NCBI RefSeq assembly: GCF_002215215.1
Contig: NZ_CP018632.1
Span: 7,188,501 to 7,252,500, forward strand
Origin: Granulosicoccus antarcticus IMCC3135
GTDB taxonomy: Bacteria > Pseudomonadota > Gammaproteobacteria > Granulosicoccales > Granulosicoccaceae
Direction: 5' to 3'
DNA: 64,000 bases
A program made the position numbers and the translations under genes. Positions 34,255 to 43,836 of this stretch are shown here, piece after piece (position 1 is the first letter of the stretch; each line of letters starts with the position of its first letter). The notes under the pieces were generated by a model. The model was not told the DNA's origin, searched no databases, and saw only the letters and a program-made list of their open reading frames with translations.

Positions 34255-34980
34255 TCAGCGATTGGTAAAATCAAACAGACCGGTGTAATGACCTTTGGCA
34301 GTCAGACCATTTTGGAGAGTCACGCTGAACTCCAGTTCGATATCCGGCAATATTCCCGTGAACTCAATGGTGCCTCCCAGCACGGCTAATTGCTCGTCTT
34401 CATCGACGTTGCCACTGCGGTCAATATCGAAACCGACATAGGCATTGGCAAAAAAGGCGTTACCTGCCAACGCCGCGCTTTCGGCGCCTATAGGAGAGTA
34501 GCTATAGGTCACAAATGAGAACTCATCACCGGGGCTGAACATTTCGGCATAGATGATGGCCGTGGCTTCCACCGGCACCAGCAGATTATAGATTTCTTCA
34601 GAAATACTAGTCGGCATGATCGTGAACTTGCCGTCTGTCACGGTGAAGTTGACGTTGAAATGCTCTCCCTGAACTCCCCAGATATCTCCCAAAGCAGCAT
34701 CCAGTGGATAGCTACGATCATTGACTACCAGGCTACTGTCGCCCTCAGGCCCTATGACCACAAGATGTTCAGAATTTCCCACAATTGGTGAGTCGGCCTG
34801 CGGCTCTCCAGTACTGTCTCCAGTCTGTAAGCCGGCACCACCATCTTCGGCGGGACCCAACAGATCACCGGCGGGAATCGAAGGCCTGTCATCAGCACTT
34901 GTCGCAGACGAGTTTCCGCAACCATGCAAAAACACGATGCACGGTAACAACGCAAAGTATTTGAAAAAACAACTCGCCAC
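34255..34980 (-). CDS. Hypothetical lipoprotein
   Basis: The 241-residue protein starts with a short leader and a lipobox (VFLHGC, lipidated cysteine near residue 21), so it is predicted to be anchored to the outer or inner membrane. GTG is the only reasonable start. The mature part is beta-rich and contains DIDRSGNVDEDE, an EF-hand-like calcium-binding loop. No family is recognised. It is transcribed towards the RND pump gene and may have its own promoter in the 114-bp gap before it. Confidence 0.68.
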   Translation of the reverse strand: MASCFFKYFALLPCIVFLHGCGNSSATSADDRPSIPAGDLLGPAEDGGAGLQTGDSTGEPQADSPIVGNSEHLVVIGPEGDSSLVVNDRSYPLDAALGDIWGVQGEHFNVNFTVTDGKFTIMPTSISEEIYNLLVPVEATAIIYAEMFSPGDEFSFVTYSYSPIGAESAALAGNAFFANAYVGFDIDRSGNVDEDEQLAVLGGTIEFTGILPDIELEFSVTLQNGLTAKGHYTGLFDFTNR

Positions 34981-35094
34981 GAATCCAGCTCACTCAATAG
35001 TCGATTGACTAACTTACCGGAACCAGACCAACACCGCTACCACCACACGGCTACATGGGGAAGTTTTGAGATCAGGTAGAAGTGCCCCGCGGAA

Positions 35095-35700
35095 CTACTT
35101 CAAGGTTGCAAAACCGAAGTAAATTCGATTGATCGCAGTGACCAGACACAGCGCTGCGAAGCTCCATGCAATGATCGGAAAATAGGCTGGAAACAGACAC
35201 ATCAGCGCAAAACACAGGATGGTTTCTGTACCCTCGGCCAGTCCGTTGAGGTAATACAGGCTCTTGTAGCCAAAATCAGGGCTTTCGATCGAATGCTTCT
35301 GGGCCTGTATGGCAAAGGCCAGAAAGCTTGCTCCCGTACCCACAAAACTGGCAATAAGCACCGCCGCTGGCAACGCATTGTGCAGTGGATCTGCCAAGGC
35401 AAAACCCAGTGGGAACACGGCGTAGAAAACAAAATCCAGTGTGATATCCAGATACCCACCAGCGTCACTGGGTGAGTCCAGCCGAGCCACCTCGCCGTCC
35501 AGACCGTCAGCCAGGCGATTCAACAACAAAAAAATCAAGGCAGTTTTATAGTGGCCCAATGCCAGCAATGGCACACAGGCGACACCAATGACAAAACCGA
35601 AAACGGTCAGCCTGTTTGCCGTCAAGCCACGCCGCTGCGCATGTACGGCGACGGTTCGCAAATGCGGCTTCAGACGTGGAACCAGATATTTGTCCAGCAT
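35095..35700 (-). CDS. ynjF: CDP-alcohol phosphatidyltransferase family protein (YnjF-like)
   Basis: The 201-residue membrane protein carries the family motif DG-x2-DG-x2-AR-x8-G-x3-D-x3-D, seen as DGLDGEVARL followed by GYLDITLD. The family transfers a phospho-alcohol group from a CDP-alcohol onto a second alcohol, usually making phospholipids. AGGAG lies eight bases before the ATG. It is the last gene of a ynjB-ynjC-ynjD-ynjF order, the same set found in the E. coli ynj operon, so the neighbour call supports the family call. The acceptor is unknown. Confidence 0.85.
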   Translation of the reverse strand: MLDKYLVPRLKPHLRTVAVHAQRRGLTANRLTVFGFVIGVACVPLLALGHYKTALIFLLLNRLADGLDGEVARLDSPSDAGGYLDITLDFVFYAVFPLGFALADPLHNALPAAVLIASFVGTGASFLAFAIQAQKHSIESPDFGYKSLYYLNGLAEGTETILCFALMCLFPAYFPIIAWSFAALCLVTAINRIYFGFATLK

Positions 35701-35718
35701 AAGAAATGCTCCTGTGGG

Positions 35719-36360
35719 TTACCCGCCTGCCTGGCTGTTGCCAATGTCCAGAATGTTGGCCTGCTTCGGTATATCGGCCAGATCATGTGTGACCAACAGT
35801 ACCGGTAGCTGCGCAGCCGCCTCCCAGGTGAAGCGTCGAATCTGCTCACGAAGGGTCGTGTCCAGACCAGAAAAGGGCTCATCGAGCAGCAGCGCGCAAG
35901 GGTCGGACAGCAAGGTTCTGACCAGACTGACTCGGGCACGCTGCCCACCGGACAATGTTGCCGGGTCACGATTCTCCATGCCGCCTAGCGATGCCTCTTC
36001 CAGACTTTGCCGGACTCTTGCATCACGCTCCTGCCGACTGCCTCCGCGCAACCCGAAGCGTAAATTGTCACCGACACTCATGTGTGGAAACAGATAGTCC
36101 TGCTGCAGCATCAAACCCAGGCGACGCCGCTCGGTTGGCAGGCAAGTCAGCTGACGTGGTCCCAGCCAGACATCGCCGGAGACACACAGGCGCGAATCAT
36201 TGGTCCCGGTCAACCAACTGAGAATGCTGGATTTACCACTACCACTAGGGCCCATCAGAGCCAACACCTGACCCGGCTCAACCTTGAACGAGAGTCCCTT
36301 GATCAGCCAGTTGCCATTGGGTAACTGCAGGCTGAGATCTTTGACGCAGAGTTCATGCAT
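35719..36360 (-). CDS. ynjD: ABC transporter ATP-binding protein (YnjD-like)
   Basis: From ATG 36360 the protein has 213 residues. Walker A is GPSGSGKSS (K43), the signature is LSGGQRARV and Walker B is ALLLDEPFSGLD. It powers the two-domain permease encoded just upstream. The ATG overlaps the permease stop by one base (TAATG), which implies translational coupling; an in-frame start at 36423 would overlap the permease by 64 bp and is rejected. E. coli YnjD belongs to a thiamine/spermidine-like importer group of unknown substrate. Confidence 0.88.
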   Translation of the reverse strand: MHELCVKDLSLQLPNGNWLIKGLSFKVEPGQVLALMGPSGSGKSSILSWLTGTNDSRLCVSGDVWLGPRQLTCLPTERRRLGLMLQQDYLFPHMSVGDNLRFGLRGGSRQERDARVRQSLEEASLGGMENRDPATLSGGQRARVSLVRTLLSDPCALLLDEPFSGLDTTLREQIRRFTWEAAAQLPVLLVTHDLADIPKQANILDIGNSQAGG

Positions 36361-38057
36361 TAGCGGACAGGAGCTCGATTCGAGGAAGGATTTTTCTGCC
36401 GCGCCACACGTAGTTGGCGCCACCGGGGATAGATCAGTGCAAAGACAAAAGCCAACAGAGGCAACAGACTCTGCAAGACGGCCAGAGCTGCGATCATGCG
36501 CCGATCAACACCACCAAAACTGGTGACCAACTCCGTCGCCAGGGTCGGATGACGACCCGCCCCCATCAGTAGGGTTGGCAGATACTGGGCCACACTGACC
36601 GCGATCGCCACCGCCGAGGCCTGACATAGAGGCCGGCGTAACATCGGCAAGCGGATGCACCACAAGACTCGCCAATATCCCGCACCCAGAGCCTGAGCCG
36701 CATAGCCCCATTCAGGAGCCAGCTCGCGCCAGGGCACCGCCAGGATCAGAATGACGTAGGGCAAGGTATAGAGCCAGTGCGTAAACACCACGGTCCACCA
36801 TTGGCCGTCGATACCGGCCCACAACGTCACGGCCTGCCAGCCAAACAACAGACTGACCTGTGGTATCAGCAGCGGTACGAACCAGATTCCATCCAGTCGC
36901 GGCACCAGAGAACGACGCTCCAGTTCAAGCCAGGCAATGGCACTGAGCAAAGCAAGTAACAGCGTCGTGACGGCGATGGTCAGCGTCGTCCAGGCAGGCT
37001 GCAATAAGACATCGGCACGAGAGGACCAATTAGTCAGTGTCCATTGACTGGGCCAGGCATCGGGAAAACGCCAGCGACGCGTAAAACTCCAGACCAGTAA
37101 CAGCGCCAGCGAGCTCAGACTCGTCAACAGGATCAGCACCATGGCACTCATGCCCAGTCGTCTGAACAAGGTGATGCCGTGCCCTCGTACACCGCTCTGA
37201 CGCCGTCGTTTTGCAATGAACGCCATCAGGCATTCCAGCATCCACATGCCCAGGAAACAGATGACGACGAGCATCGCCAGCAGCACTGCACCTGCCGATG
37301 CCGCGGCACGCGAGCCCGGATCATTGACCAGCGACATCAGCAATACTGCCAGCGTCGGTGGATTACCCGGCCCCAGCAGGACAGCCATATCCACCACCGT
37401 CAGATTGAATGCAAGAATGATAATCAGCGTCAGACGGATGCGCGGATACAAACGCGGCAAAATGAGACGACTCCAGCAACGGGCAGGCGCATAACCCAAA
37501 GTGCGGCCGATACGCAAGGAGGCGTCAACGTTCAAGGCAGGCAGTTGCGCGGCTGCCGCGAGCAACAGAAACGGTGTTTCTTTGATCACCAGACCGATAA
37601 TCAGTGTCCAGCCACCGGCATCAGGAACCACCCAGTCAGTCGGCGGACGCAACCAGCCAGTCAGCTCAGGCGAGACCAGCCTCACCAGAGCGCCGCTTGG
37701 CGATAACAGAAAGATCAGCCCGATGGCAATAGCCGCGTGCGGCACTGCCAGAATAGGCGGCATGGCAGCACCTAACCAGGTCCACCAGCGAGTTCCATGC
37801 ACGCAAACGAGCGTCAGCAGCGTCATGCCCAGAACCAGAAACGTGGAGATGAGCCCGGTCGACAAGCTGCAAATCAGGGCAGGTACGAACCGGGGGTCTG
37901 ACAATATCTGTGCAAAGCCGTTGCCCGGTGCCAGTGTCGGCGCCAACCCCAGTGCCGGCAACAAGGTACCACCCAGCCCCAGTACCACCGGTAACAGAAA
38001 CAATCCGATCAGGAGCCAGGCCATCGCTCGCAGCAACAATTGGCCAGCTACGCTCAT
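36360..38057 (-). CDS. ynjC: ABC transporter permease, fused double unit (YnjC-like)
   Basis: The 565-residue protein has about twelve hydrophobic helices in two similar halves, each with a binding-protein-dependent permease EAA loop (RIGRTLGYAPARCWSRLILPRL in the first half, AAQALGAGYWRVLWCIRLPMLRR in the second). Fusion of two permease units matches E. coli YnjC. It sits in the inner membrane and is driven by YnjD. The antisense strand contains long reading frames, including one of 316 codons, that are shadows of this GC-rich sequence. Confidence 0.88.
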   Translation of the reverse strand: MSVAGQLLLRAMAWLLIGLFLLPVVLGLGGTLLPALGLAPTLAPGNGFAQILSDPRFVPALICSLSTGLISTFLVLGMTLLTLVCVHGTRWWTWLGAAMPPILAVPHAAIAIGLIFLLSPSGALVRLVSPELTGWLRPPTDWVVPDAGGWTLIIGLVIKETPFLLLAAAAQLPALNVDASLRIGRTLGYAPARCWSRLILPRLYPRIRLTLIIILAFNLTVVDMAVLLGPGNPPTLAVLLMSLVNDPGSRAAASAGAVLLAMLVVICFLGMWMLECLMAFIAKRRRQSGVRGHGITLFRRLGMSAMVLILLTSLSSLALLLVWSFTRRWRFPDAWPSQWTLTNWSSRADVLLQPAWTTLTIAVTTLLLALLSAIAWLELERRSLVPRLDGIWFVPLLIPQVSLLFGWQAVTLWAGIDGQWWTVVFTHWLYTLPYVILILAVPWRELAPEWGYAAQALGAGYWRVLWCIRLPMLRRPLCQASAVAIAVSVAQYLPTLLMGAGRHPTLATELVTSFGGVDRRMIAALAVLQSLLPLLAFVFALIYPRWRQLRVARQKNPSSNRAPVR

Positions 38058-38095
38058 TGATACACGCCAGGCACCTGCAAAATCAGCACGGCCGG

Positions 38096-39400
38096 TTATT
38101 GGCCATAGTGCTGCAACCAGCCAGCTTCAAGCGCCTGCGCCCAGGATGAATGAGGTTCTGACAGAACCTTGCCCGTCCCCAGAGGCAGAGCCCAGACACC
38201 CAGATCAACCGCATCAAACAGTGCACGATCGGGCCCAGTCAGCGAGGCTACATCCAATACTGTGGGCTCGCCCCAGAACTCGGGATCAGCCTTGCGAGCC
38301 TGCGCTTCGGGCGACAGTAGAAAATCAGCCACGACCATGGCACCGGCTTTCGCGCTGGCATTCCAGGGAATGGAGACAAAATGGGTGTTACCGATGGTGC
38401 CCTTATCGAAGACATAAGTACGCACAGTGTCTGGCAACTGGCCACCTCTGACCGCCGCACTAGCCTCATTGGGATTGAATGAGATGGCTATATCCAGCTC
38501 ACCATCATCGAGTAACTGACGCGTCATCTCGCCACTGGTGGGCCATGTTTCACCGGCACCACGTAACTGTGGGTGCAACTGATCCAGATAGGCCCATAAC
38601 GGTGCAGTTACTGCATCAAAATCTGCCTCCTCCACGGGGACCGCCAGTGCCGCTGCCGCATCGCTACCACTGCTCAGTTCGATCAGCAGCTGCTTGATGA
38701 AGGTGGTGCCATGAAAAGCCGGTGGTGCCGGATAGGCAAAACGACCGCCCTCTTTGACAAAGTCCAGCAAAGCCTGTGCCGAGGCTGGCGGTGTCTCCAC
38801 GGTCACAGTGTCATAGATAAAGACCAGTTGCGCGCCTCCCCAAGGTGATTCGAGTCCCTCAATGGGAACAGAGAAATCCGCCTGCATCGATGCTGATTTA
38901 TTGAGCAGACTGGCATTGGGCAGAGTGTTGGCAAAATCCCCCCACAGCAAACCACCACGTTTCAATGAAGCAAAATTCTCACCATTCACCCACACCAGAT
39001 CGACATTACCATCGGCATTGCGCCCAACCAGCTTGGCGGCTTCCAGCTGACCGACCACTTCGGCAATATCGCCAACCTTGACATGCTCCAGGGTGACTCC
39101 ATACTCTTTCTCCAGACGATCTGCGGCCCAGGACAGATAACTGTTGATGCGCTCACTACCTCCCCAGGCATTGAAATACACCGATTCTCCACGTGCCTCT
39201 TGCAAGACTTCAGGCCATGGTGAATCGGGCTCTACAGCCTGCGCCTGACCTGCCGCTGCCAGTAACATGGCACCCGCCGTCATGCGCCAGAATCGTTGCA
39301 GGCGAGCAGGACGGGAAACAGTTTGCCGAGCATCAGTCAGGGTGCAGGCATGATCACTGCTCAATGCACCTGATTCTTGTAGATAATTGGACATGGGCAT
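38096..39400 (-). CDS. ynjB: ABC transporter substrate-binding protein (YnjB-like)
   Basis: From ATG 39400 the protein has 434 residues. The hydrophobic core of a signal peptide (MTAGAMLLAAAGQAQA) lies about 40-55 residues in, an unusually long n-region. The start is therefore uncertain: the in-frame codon at 39502 adds 34 residues, and ATG 39394 removes two. The mature part has the YnjB-type segments YFNAWGGSERINSYLSWAAD and VWVNGENFASLK. It should capture the substrate in the periplasm for YnjC/YnjD. It is first in the ynj operon. The ligand of YnjB is unknown to me. Confidence 0.82.
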   Translation of the reverse strand: MPMSNYLQESGALSSDHACTLTDARQTVSRPARLQRFWRMTAGAMLLAAAGQAQAVEPDSPWPEVLQEARGESVYFNAWGGSERINSYLSWAADRLEKEYGVTLEHVKVGDIAEVVGQLEAAKLVGRNADGNVDLVWVNGENFASLKRGGLLWGDFANTLPNASLLNKSASMQADFSVPIEGLESPWGGAQLVFIYDTVTVETPPASAQALLDFVKEGGRFAYPAPPAFHGTTFIKQLLIELSSGSDAAAALAVPVEEADFDAVTAPLWAYLDQLHPQLRGAGETWPTSGEMTRQLLDDGELDIAISFNPNEASAAVRGGQLPDTVRTYVFDKGTIGNTHFVSIPWNASAKAGAMVVADFLLSPEAQARKADPEFWGEPTVLDVASLTGPDRALFDAVDLGVWALPLGTGKVLSEPHSSWAQALEAGWLQHYGQ

Positions 39401-39616
39401 CAGGTGCTCTGGTTCACGGTGTTCAGGAGAGTACGTTGTACCGCCAGTGTACTGGCAGCCCATGGATTCCCATAGACCGGCGATATGGCGCTCTTTTGTC
39501 ATTTAAAAAGGTAAAAGGTTCCAGAAAACCGTTATTAAGGGTGTCCTGAAACACTCCTGCCCAGACTGCTAAACTTGTTTTAAACCCGTTGGTACAGTGG
39601 AGCTTCATTACTCATC

Positions 39617-41497
39617 ATGACCATATACTCTCACTCTTTCCCAAGACTGACAGCCAGCCTTGTACTAGGGGCCGCCTTACTCGGCAGCACACTCCTGGGC
39701 TCGCCACGACTTCTGCACGCAACCGTTTCAGAGCAAGGCGTGACAACGAGCTGGAGTATGGCTGAGTTTGGCGAACCGCTCTATGATGAGAACCTGACGC
39801 ACTGGCCTTATGTCAATCCTGATGCGCCAACCGGTGGCACCGTCGTTCTGGGCGACTTTGGTAGTTTTGACAGCCTCAATTCCTACATCCTCAAAGGCGA
39901 GTGGCCACGCAGCATCAGCCTGGCCAGCGACACCTTGATGGTCGGTTCAGGTGATGAACTGGCGGCAGCCTATGGCTTACTGGCCAGTACGGTCGAATAC
40001 CCTGCCGACAAGAGCTGGATCATTTTCAACCTGCGCCCCGAAGCACGTTTCGATGATGGCAACCCCATCACGGCAGCTGACATCGAATTCAGCTTCAAGA
40101 CTATCCGAGAGCATGGCCGCCCCTTTCTCAAGTCGTTCTACAGCGAGGTGGAGAGTGTTGAAGTGCTGGGCGATCATCAGATCAAGTTCAGCTTCAATAC
40201 GACTGGCAGCATGAAGCCGCTCATGAAGGTTGCCGGCTTGTCGCCCTTGTCAGTCGAGTACTGGAAAGACAAGGACATCAGCAAGACCTATCTGACACCG
40301 GGCCCCTCAAGCAGTGGCTATTTTATTGCCGACGTTGATGCTGGCCACTCGATTACCTACAAGCGTGTCGAGAATTACTGGGGCAAGGATCTGCCGGTCA
40401 ACAAGGGATTGAATACTTTCGACTCTCTTCGCTACGACTACTACCGCGACCTGGAGGTCATGCTGGAAGCCTTCAAGGCCGGTGAAATCGATTTTCGCGC
40501 AGAGAACAGCTCCAAACGCTGGGCCACGGCCTATCAGACAGAAGAGGTGGAAAAAGGCGAAATTGTTCTTGATACACCGCCGGACAATGCACCCGGTGCC
40601 ATCCAGGCATTCTTCTTCAATCTGCGACGCGCACCATTTGATGATCATCGAGTTCGTCAGGCAATCAATCTGCTCTACGACTTTGAAACCATCAAACGCA
40701 CGATTCTGTACAACCAGTACGAACGTATCAACAGCTACTTCCCCAATTCCGAATACGGTGCCGCCGGCGCTCCCAGCCCCGATGAGGTGGCCGTGCTGGA
40801 ACCGTTTCGCGAACAACTGGACCCAGCCGTTCTCACGCAAGAATTCCTGTCACCCGTCACCGATGGCAGTGGCCGTAATCGCCGGGAAATGCGACAGGCT
40901 CTGGCGCTGTTCAACGAGGCTGGCTGGAAGCTTTCAGGTGGCAAGCTGATGAAAAATGGTCAGCCCTTGAAACTGGAATTACTGCTGGTGCAGGCTGATG
41001 GCCAACGAGTGGCGGCCCCCTGGATCCAGAATATGCAAAAAGCCGGCATCCAGACATCCATTCGGCTTGTCGACAGCGCGCAATACCAGGTGCGAGTAGA
41101 CGATTTTGATTTCGACATGATTTCAGCGCGTCTCAATTTCTTCCCGCCCCCGGGCCCAGAGCTACGCTCCTACTATGGCAGCGCTGCCGCCGATGAACGC
41201 GGCTCGGCCAATATGGCAGGCATCAAGAATCCTGTGGTCGATGAGCTGATAGAACAGATCATTGCGGCCGACTCACTGGAAAAACTTCAACTCACCACCC
41301 GGGCACTGGACCGGGTATTGCTGTGGAATCATTATGTCATTCCGCAATTCTTTAACGCAGAGCATCGCATTGCCTACTGGAATCGATTTGGAAAGCCCGA
41401 TGTTCTGCCCAAGTACATCAGTTTCGGAGGCTCAGGCTTTCCGACGGGTTGGTGGCTGGATACCGAGCTTGACAGCAAACTGGACCTGGATCGGTAA
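39617..41497 (+). CDS. yejA: ABC transporter substrate-binding protein YejA, family 5
   Basis: The 626-residue periplasmic protein has a signal peptide (about 1-35, hydrophobic core SLVLGAALLGSTLLG) and the long two-lobed fold of oligopeptide-type binding proteins, with LTHWPYVNPDAPTGG and FDSLNSYILKG near the start as in YejA. YejA binds peptide-nucleotide compounds such as microcin C and short peptides. The gene heads yejA-yejB-yejE-yejF, a complete importer. A strong hairpin after its stop probably raises binding-protein mRNA over the permease mRNA. Confidence 0.9.
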   Translation: MTIYSHSFPRLTASLVLGAALLGSTLLGSPRLLHATVSEQGVTTSWSMAEFGEPLYDENLTHWPYVNPDAPTGGTVVLGDFGSFDSLNSYILKGEWPRSISLASDTLMVGSGDELAAAYGLLASTVEYPADKSWIIFNLRPEARFDDGNPITAADIEFSFKTIREHGRPFLKSFYSEVESVEVLGDHQIKFSFNTTGSMKPLMKVAGLSPLSVEYWKDKDISKTYLTPGPSSSGYFIADVDAGHSITYKRVENYWGKDLPVNKGLNTFDSLRYDYYRDLEVMLEAFKAGEIDFRAENSSKRWATAYQTEEVEKGEIVLDTPPDNAPGAIQAFFFNLRRAPFDDHRVRQAINLLYDFETIKRTILYNQYERINSYFPNSEYGAAGAPSPDEVAVLEPFREQLDPAVLTQEFLSPVTDGSGRNRREMRQALALFNEAGWKLSGGKLMKNGQPLKLELLLVQADGQRVAAPWIQNMQKAGIQTSIRLVDSAQYQVRVDDFDFDMISARLNFFPPPGPELRSYYGSAAADERGSANMAGIKNPVVDELIEQIIAADSLEKLQLTTRALDRVLLWNHYVIPQFFNAEHRIAYWNRFGKPDVLPKYISFGGSGFPTGWWLDTELDSKLDLDR

Positions 41498-41531
41498 TGC
41501 ATCGATCCCCGTACCTGGCTGTGTGTTCAGC

Positions 41532-41555
41532 CTTGCCAGGCTTCTGCCTGGCAAG
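41532..41555 (+). other. Intercistronic hairpin between yejA and yejB
   Basis: CTTGCCAGGC and GCCTGGCAAG form a perfect ten-base stem with the loop TTCT. It lies 34 bp after the yejA stop, with no T run. Such hairpins after binding-protein genes often protect the 3' end and set the protein ratio; that role here is inference. Confidence 0.7.
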
Positions 41556-41595
41556 CACCTTGTAGGCCGCATATGAACGCAGATATTCAGCGCTG

Positions 41596-42702
41596 ATGCT
41601 GGCTTATATCTTCAGACGATTGCTACTGATCATTCCGACATTAATCGGCATCATGGTCATCAATTTTGTCGTCATCCAATTTGCCCCGGGTGGTCCGGTC
41701 GAACAGGTGCTGGCAGAGATGCGCGGCAATGCCGTTGATGCTACCTCAGCCTTTTCAGGCCAGGCGGGAGATCTGCAAACCAATACACAAGGCGGCAGCC
41801 TGCAGGCAGGCACCACCAGCAAATATCGTGGCGCCCAAGGACTCGACCCTGCCATCATCAAGGAGATTGAAGAGCAGTTCGGCTTTGACAAGCCGGTACA
41901 TGAACGCTTCTTCAGCATGCTGTGGGACTACGCACGCTTTGATTTTGGCAACAGTTATTTTCGTGATGAGAGCGTCATCAACCTGGTTCTGGACAAGATG
42001 CCCGTCTCGGTCAGTCTGGGACTATGGACCACTTTATTTGTTTATCTCATCTCCATCCCCTTGGGAATTCGCAAGGCGGTAAAAGATGGCTCATCCTTCG
42101 ACGTCTGGAGCAGCAGCGCCATCGTCATCGGTTACGCCATTCCCAGCTTCCTGTTCGCCATTTTGCTGATCATCCTGTTTGCAGGCGGTCGCTATATGGA
42201 TATCTTCCCCTTGCGTGGACTGACATCCCCCGGCTGGGAGCAACTCGACTGGTTCGGACGTATCAAGGATTATCTCTGGCATATCACACTGCCGGTGACG
42301 GCTATGGTCATCAGTGGCTTTGCCAGCCTGACCATGCTGACCAAAAATTCGTTTCTGGATCAGATCGGTATGCAGTATGTGCAAACCGCCCGAGCCAAAG
42401 GGCTCAGCGAGCACCAAGTACTGTACGGGCATGTGTTCAGGAATGCCATGCTGATTGTCATTGCCGGATTCCCGAGCGCCTTTATCTCCATTCTGTTCAC
42501 CGGCTCCATCCTGATCGAGGTCATCTTCTCTCTCGATGGGCTGGGACTGCTGGGCTGGGAAGCCACCATCAATCGAGACTATCCGGTGGTTTTTGCCACC
42601 TTGTATTTCTTCACCTTGCTGGGGCTGATACTGCAACTGGTAGGCGATGTGATGTATCACCTGATAGATCCGCGAATCGATTTTGAAAGCCGTGACTTCT
42701 AA
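41596..42702 (+). CDS. yejB: Microcin C/peptide ABC transporter permease YejB
   Basis: The 368-residue protein has six membrane helices and the DppB-type pattern at its start ([22 protein letters not shown]). The EAA loop is [22 protein letters not shown]. An insertion near residues 45-90, rich in Gln/Ser/Gly, is characteristic of YejB against DppB. With YejE it forms the channel of the importer. The start at ATG 41596 follows the hairpin at 41532 by 40 bp. Confidence 0.92.
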   Translation: MLAYIFRRLLLIIPTLIGIMVINFVVIQFAPGGPVEQVLAEMRGNAVDATSAFSGQAGDLQTNTQGGSLQAGTTSKYRGAQGLDPAIIKEIEEQFGFDKPVHERFFSMLWDYARFDFGNSYFRDESVINLVLDKMPVSVSLGLWTTLFVYLISIPLGIRKAVKDGSSFDVWSSSAIVIGYAIPSFLFAILLIILFAGGRYMDIFPLRGLTSPGWEQLDWFGRIKDYLWHITLPVTAMVISGFASLTMLTKNSFLDQIGMQYVQTARAKGLSEHQVLYGHVFRNAMLIVIAGFPSAFISILFTGSILIEVIFSLDGLGLLGWEATINRDYPVVFATLYFFTLLGLILQLVGDVMYHLIDPRIDFESRDF

Positions 42703-42795
42703 TTTCAGGATTGGCGCACGAAAAGCCCCGCTGTCAGTGCCGTTAGTGCCCCAACTCGCACGACTTTACCCCCTGGACACGTTGCCACAAACCGT

Positions 42796-43836
42796 ATGCC
42801 TTTAAGTCCTCTTAATCAACGTCGCCTGAACAGTTTCAAGCGCAACCGGCGAGGCTACTGGGCGTTCTGGATATTCATGGTGCTGTTTGTGCTCTCGCTG
42901 GGCGCTGAACTGATTGCCAACGACAAACCAGTCGCAGTTCATTATGACGGTGATTGGTATTTTCCGGTTTTTACCGCCTACCCCGAGACAACTTTCGGCG
43001 GCGATCTGGCATTCGACGCGGACTATACCGACCCGTATATCACTGATCTGATCCGTGAGAAAGGCTCTCTCTACTGGCCATTGATTCCTTTCTCCTATAA
43101 GACAATCGATTTCGAGCTAAGCTCCAGTCCGCCCAGCGCCCCCTCTGCACGACACTGGCTGGGAACCGATGATCAGGGTCGCGACGTGCTGGCACGCATC
43201 ATCTACGGCTTCCGGGTATCGGTCAGCTTCGGACTACTGCTCACCCTGTTCAGCACGGTTATCGGGGTGACCGCGGGTGCCGTACAAGGCTACTTCGGCG
43301 GTTTACTGGACTTGCTGGCGCAACGCTTCATTGAAATCTGGCAGGGACTGCCGGTGCTCTACCTGCTCATCATCATGGCCAGCGTCATTCAGCCAGGCTT
43401 TGTCTCATTATTGGTATTGATGACCATGTTCAGCTGGACCGCTCTGGTGGGTGTGGTGCGAGCCGAGTTTCTGCGCGCCCGCAATTTTGAGTACATTCGT
43501 GCGGCCAGAGCACTGGGGGTTGGTGATGCGGCCATCATGATTCGTCACACGCTGCCCAATGCCATGGTGGCCACCGTGACCTTTCTGCCCTTTATCCTCA
43601 GCGGTTCGGTGACCACACTGACGGGGCTGGATTTTCTGGGTCTGGGCCTGCCACCAGGCTCAGCCTCGCTTGGCGAGATGCTCAAACAAGGACGTGACAA
43701 TCTGCATGCACCGTGGTTGGGATTGACCGCCTTTATCGTACTGGCCATCATGCTCAGTCTGCTGGTGTTTGTCGGTGAAGCCGTTCGCGATGCACTGGAC
43801 CCACGCAAGACATTCTCAGGCAGCACGCAATCATGA
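42796..43836 (+). CDS. yejE: Microcin C/peptide ABC transporter permease YejE
   Basis: The 346-residue protein has the DppC/YejE layout: an N-terminal cytoplasmic part with SPLNQRRLNSFKRNRRGYW, one helix, a large periplasmic loop (about 45-145) and five further helices. The cytoplasmic loop carries the EAA motif (RAARALGVGDAAIMIRHTLPNA). It pairs with YejB, and its stop overlaps the start of yejF by 4 bp (ATGA). The loop with TTFGGDLAFDADYTDPYI is a YejE hallmark. Confidence 0.92.
   Translation: MPLSPLNQRRLNSFKRNRRGYWAFWIFMVLFVLSLGAELIANDKPVAVHYDGDWYFPVFTAYPETTFGGDLAFDADYTDPYITDLIREKGSLYWPLIPFSYKTIDFELSSSPPSAPSARHWLGTDDQGRDVLARIIYGFRVSVSFGLLLTLFSTVIGVTAGAVQGYFGGLLDLLAQRFIEIWQGLPVLYLLIIMASVIQPGFVSLLVLMTMFSWTALVGVVRAEFLRARNFEYIRAARALGVGDAAIMIRHTLPNAMVATVTFLPFILSGSVTTLTGLDFLGLGLPPGSASLGEMLKQGRDNLHAPWLGLTAFIVLAIMLSLLVFVGEAVRDALDPRKTFSGSTQS

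Noticed and set aside
37501-38451. A 316-codon plus-strand reading frame over ynjC/ynjB
   Set aside because: It is antisense to well-supported membrane and binding-protein genes and shows no family motif.
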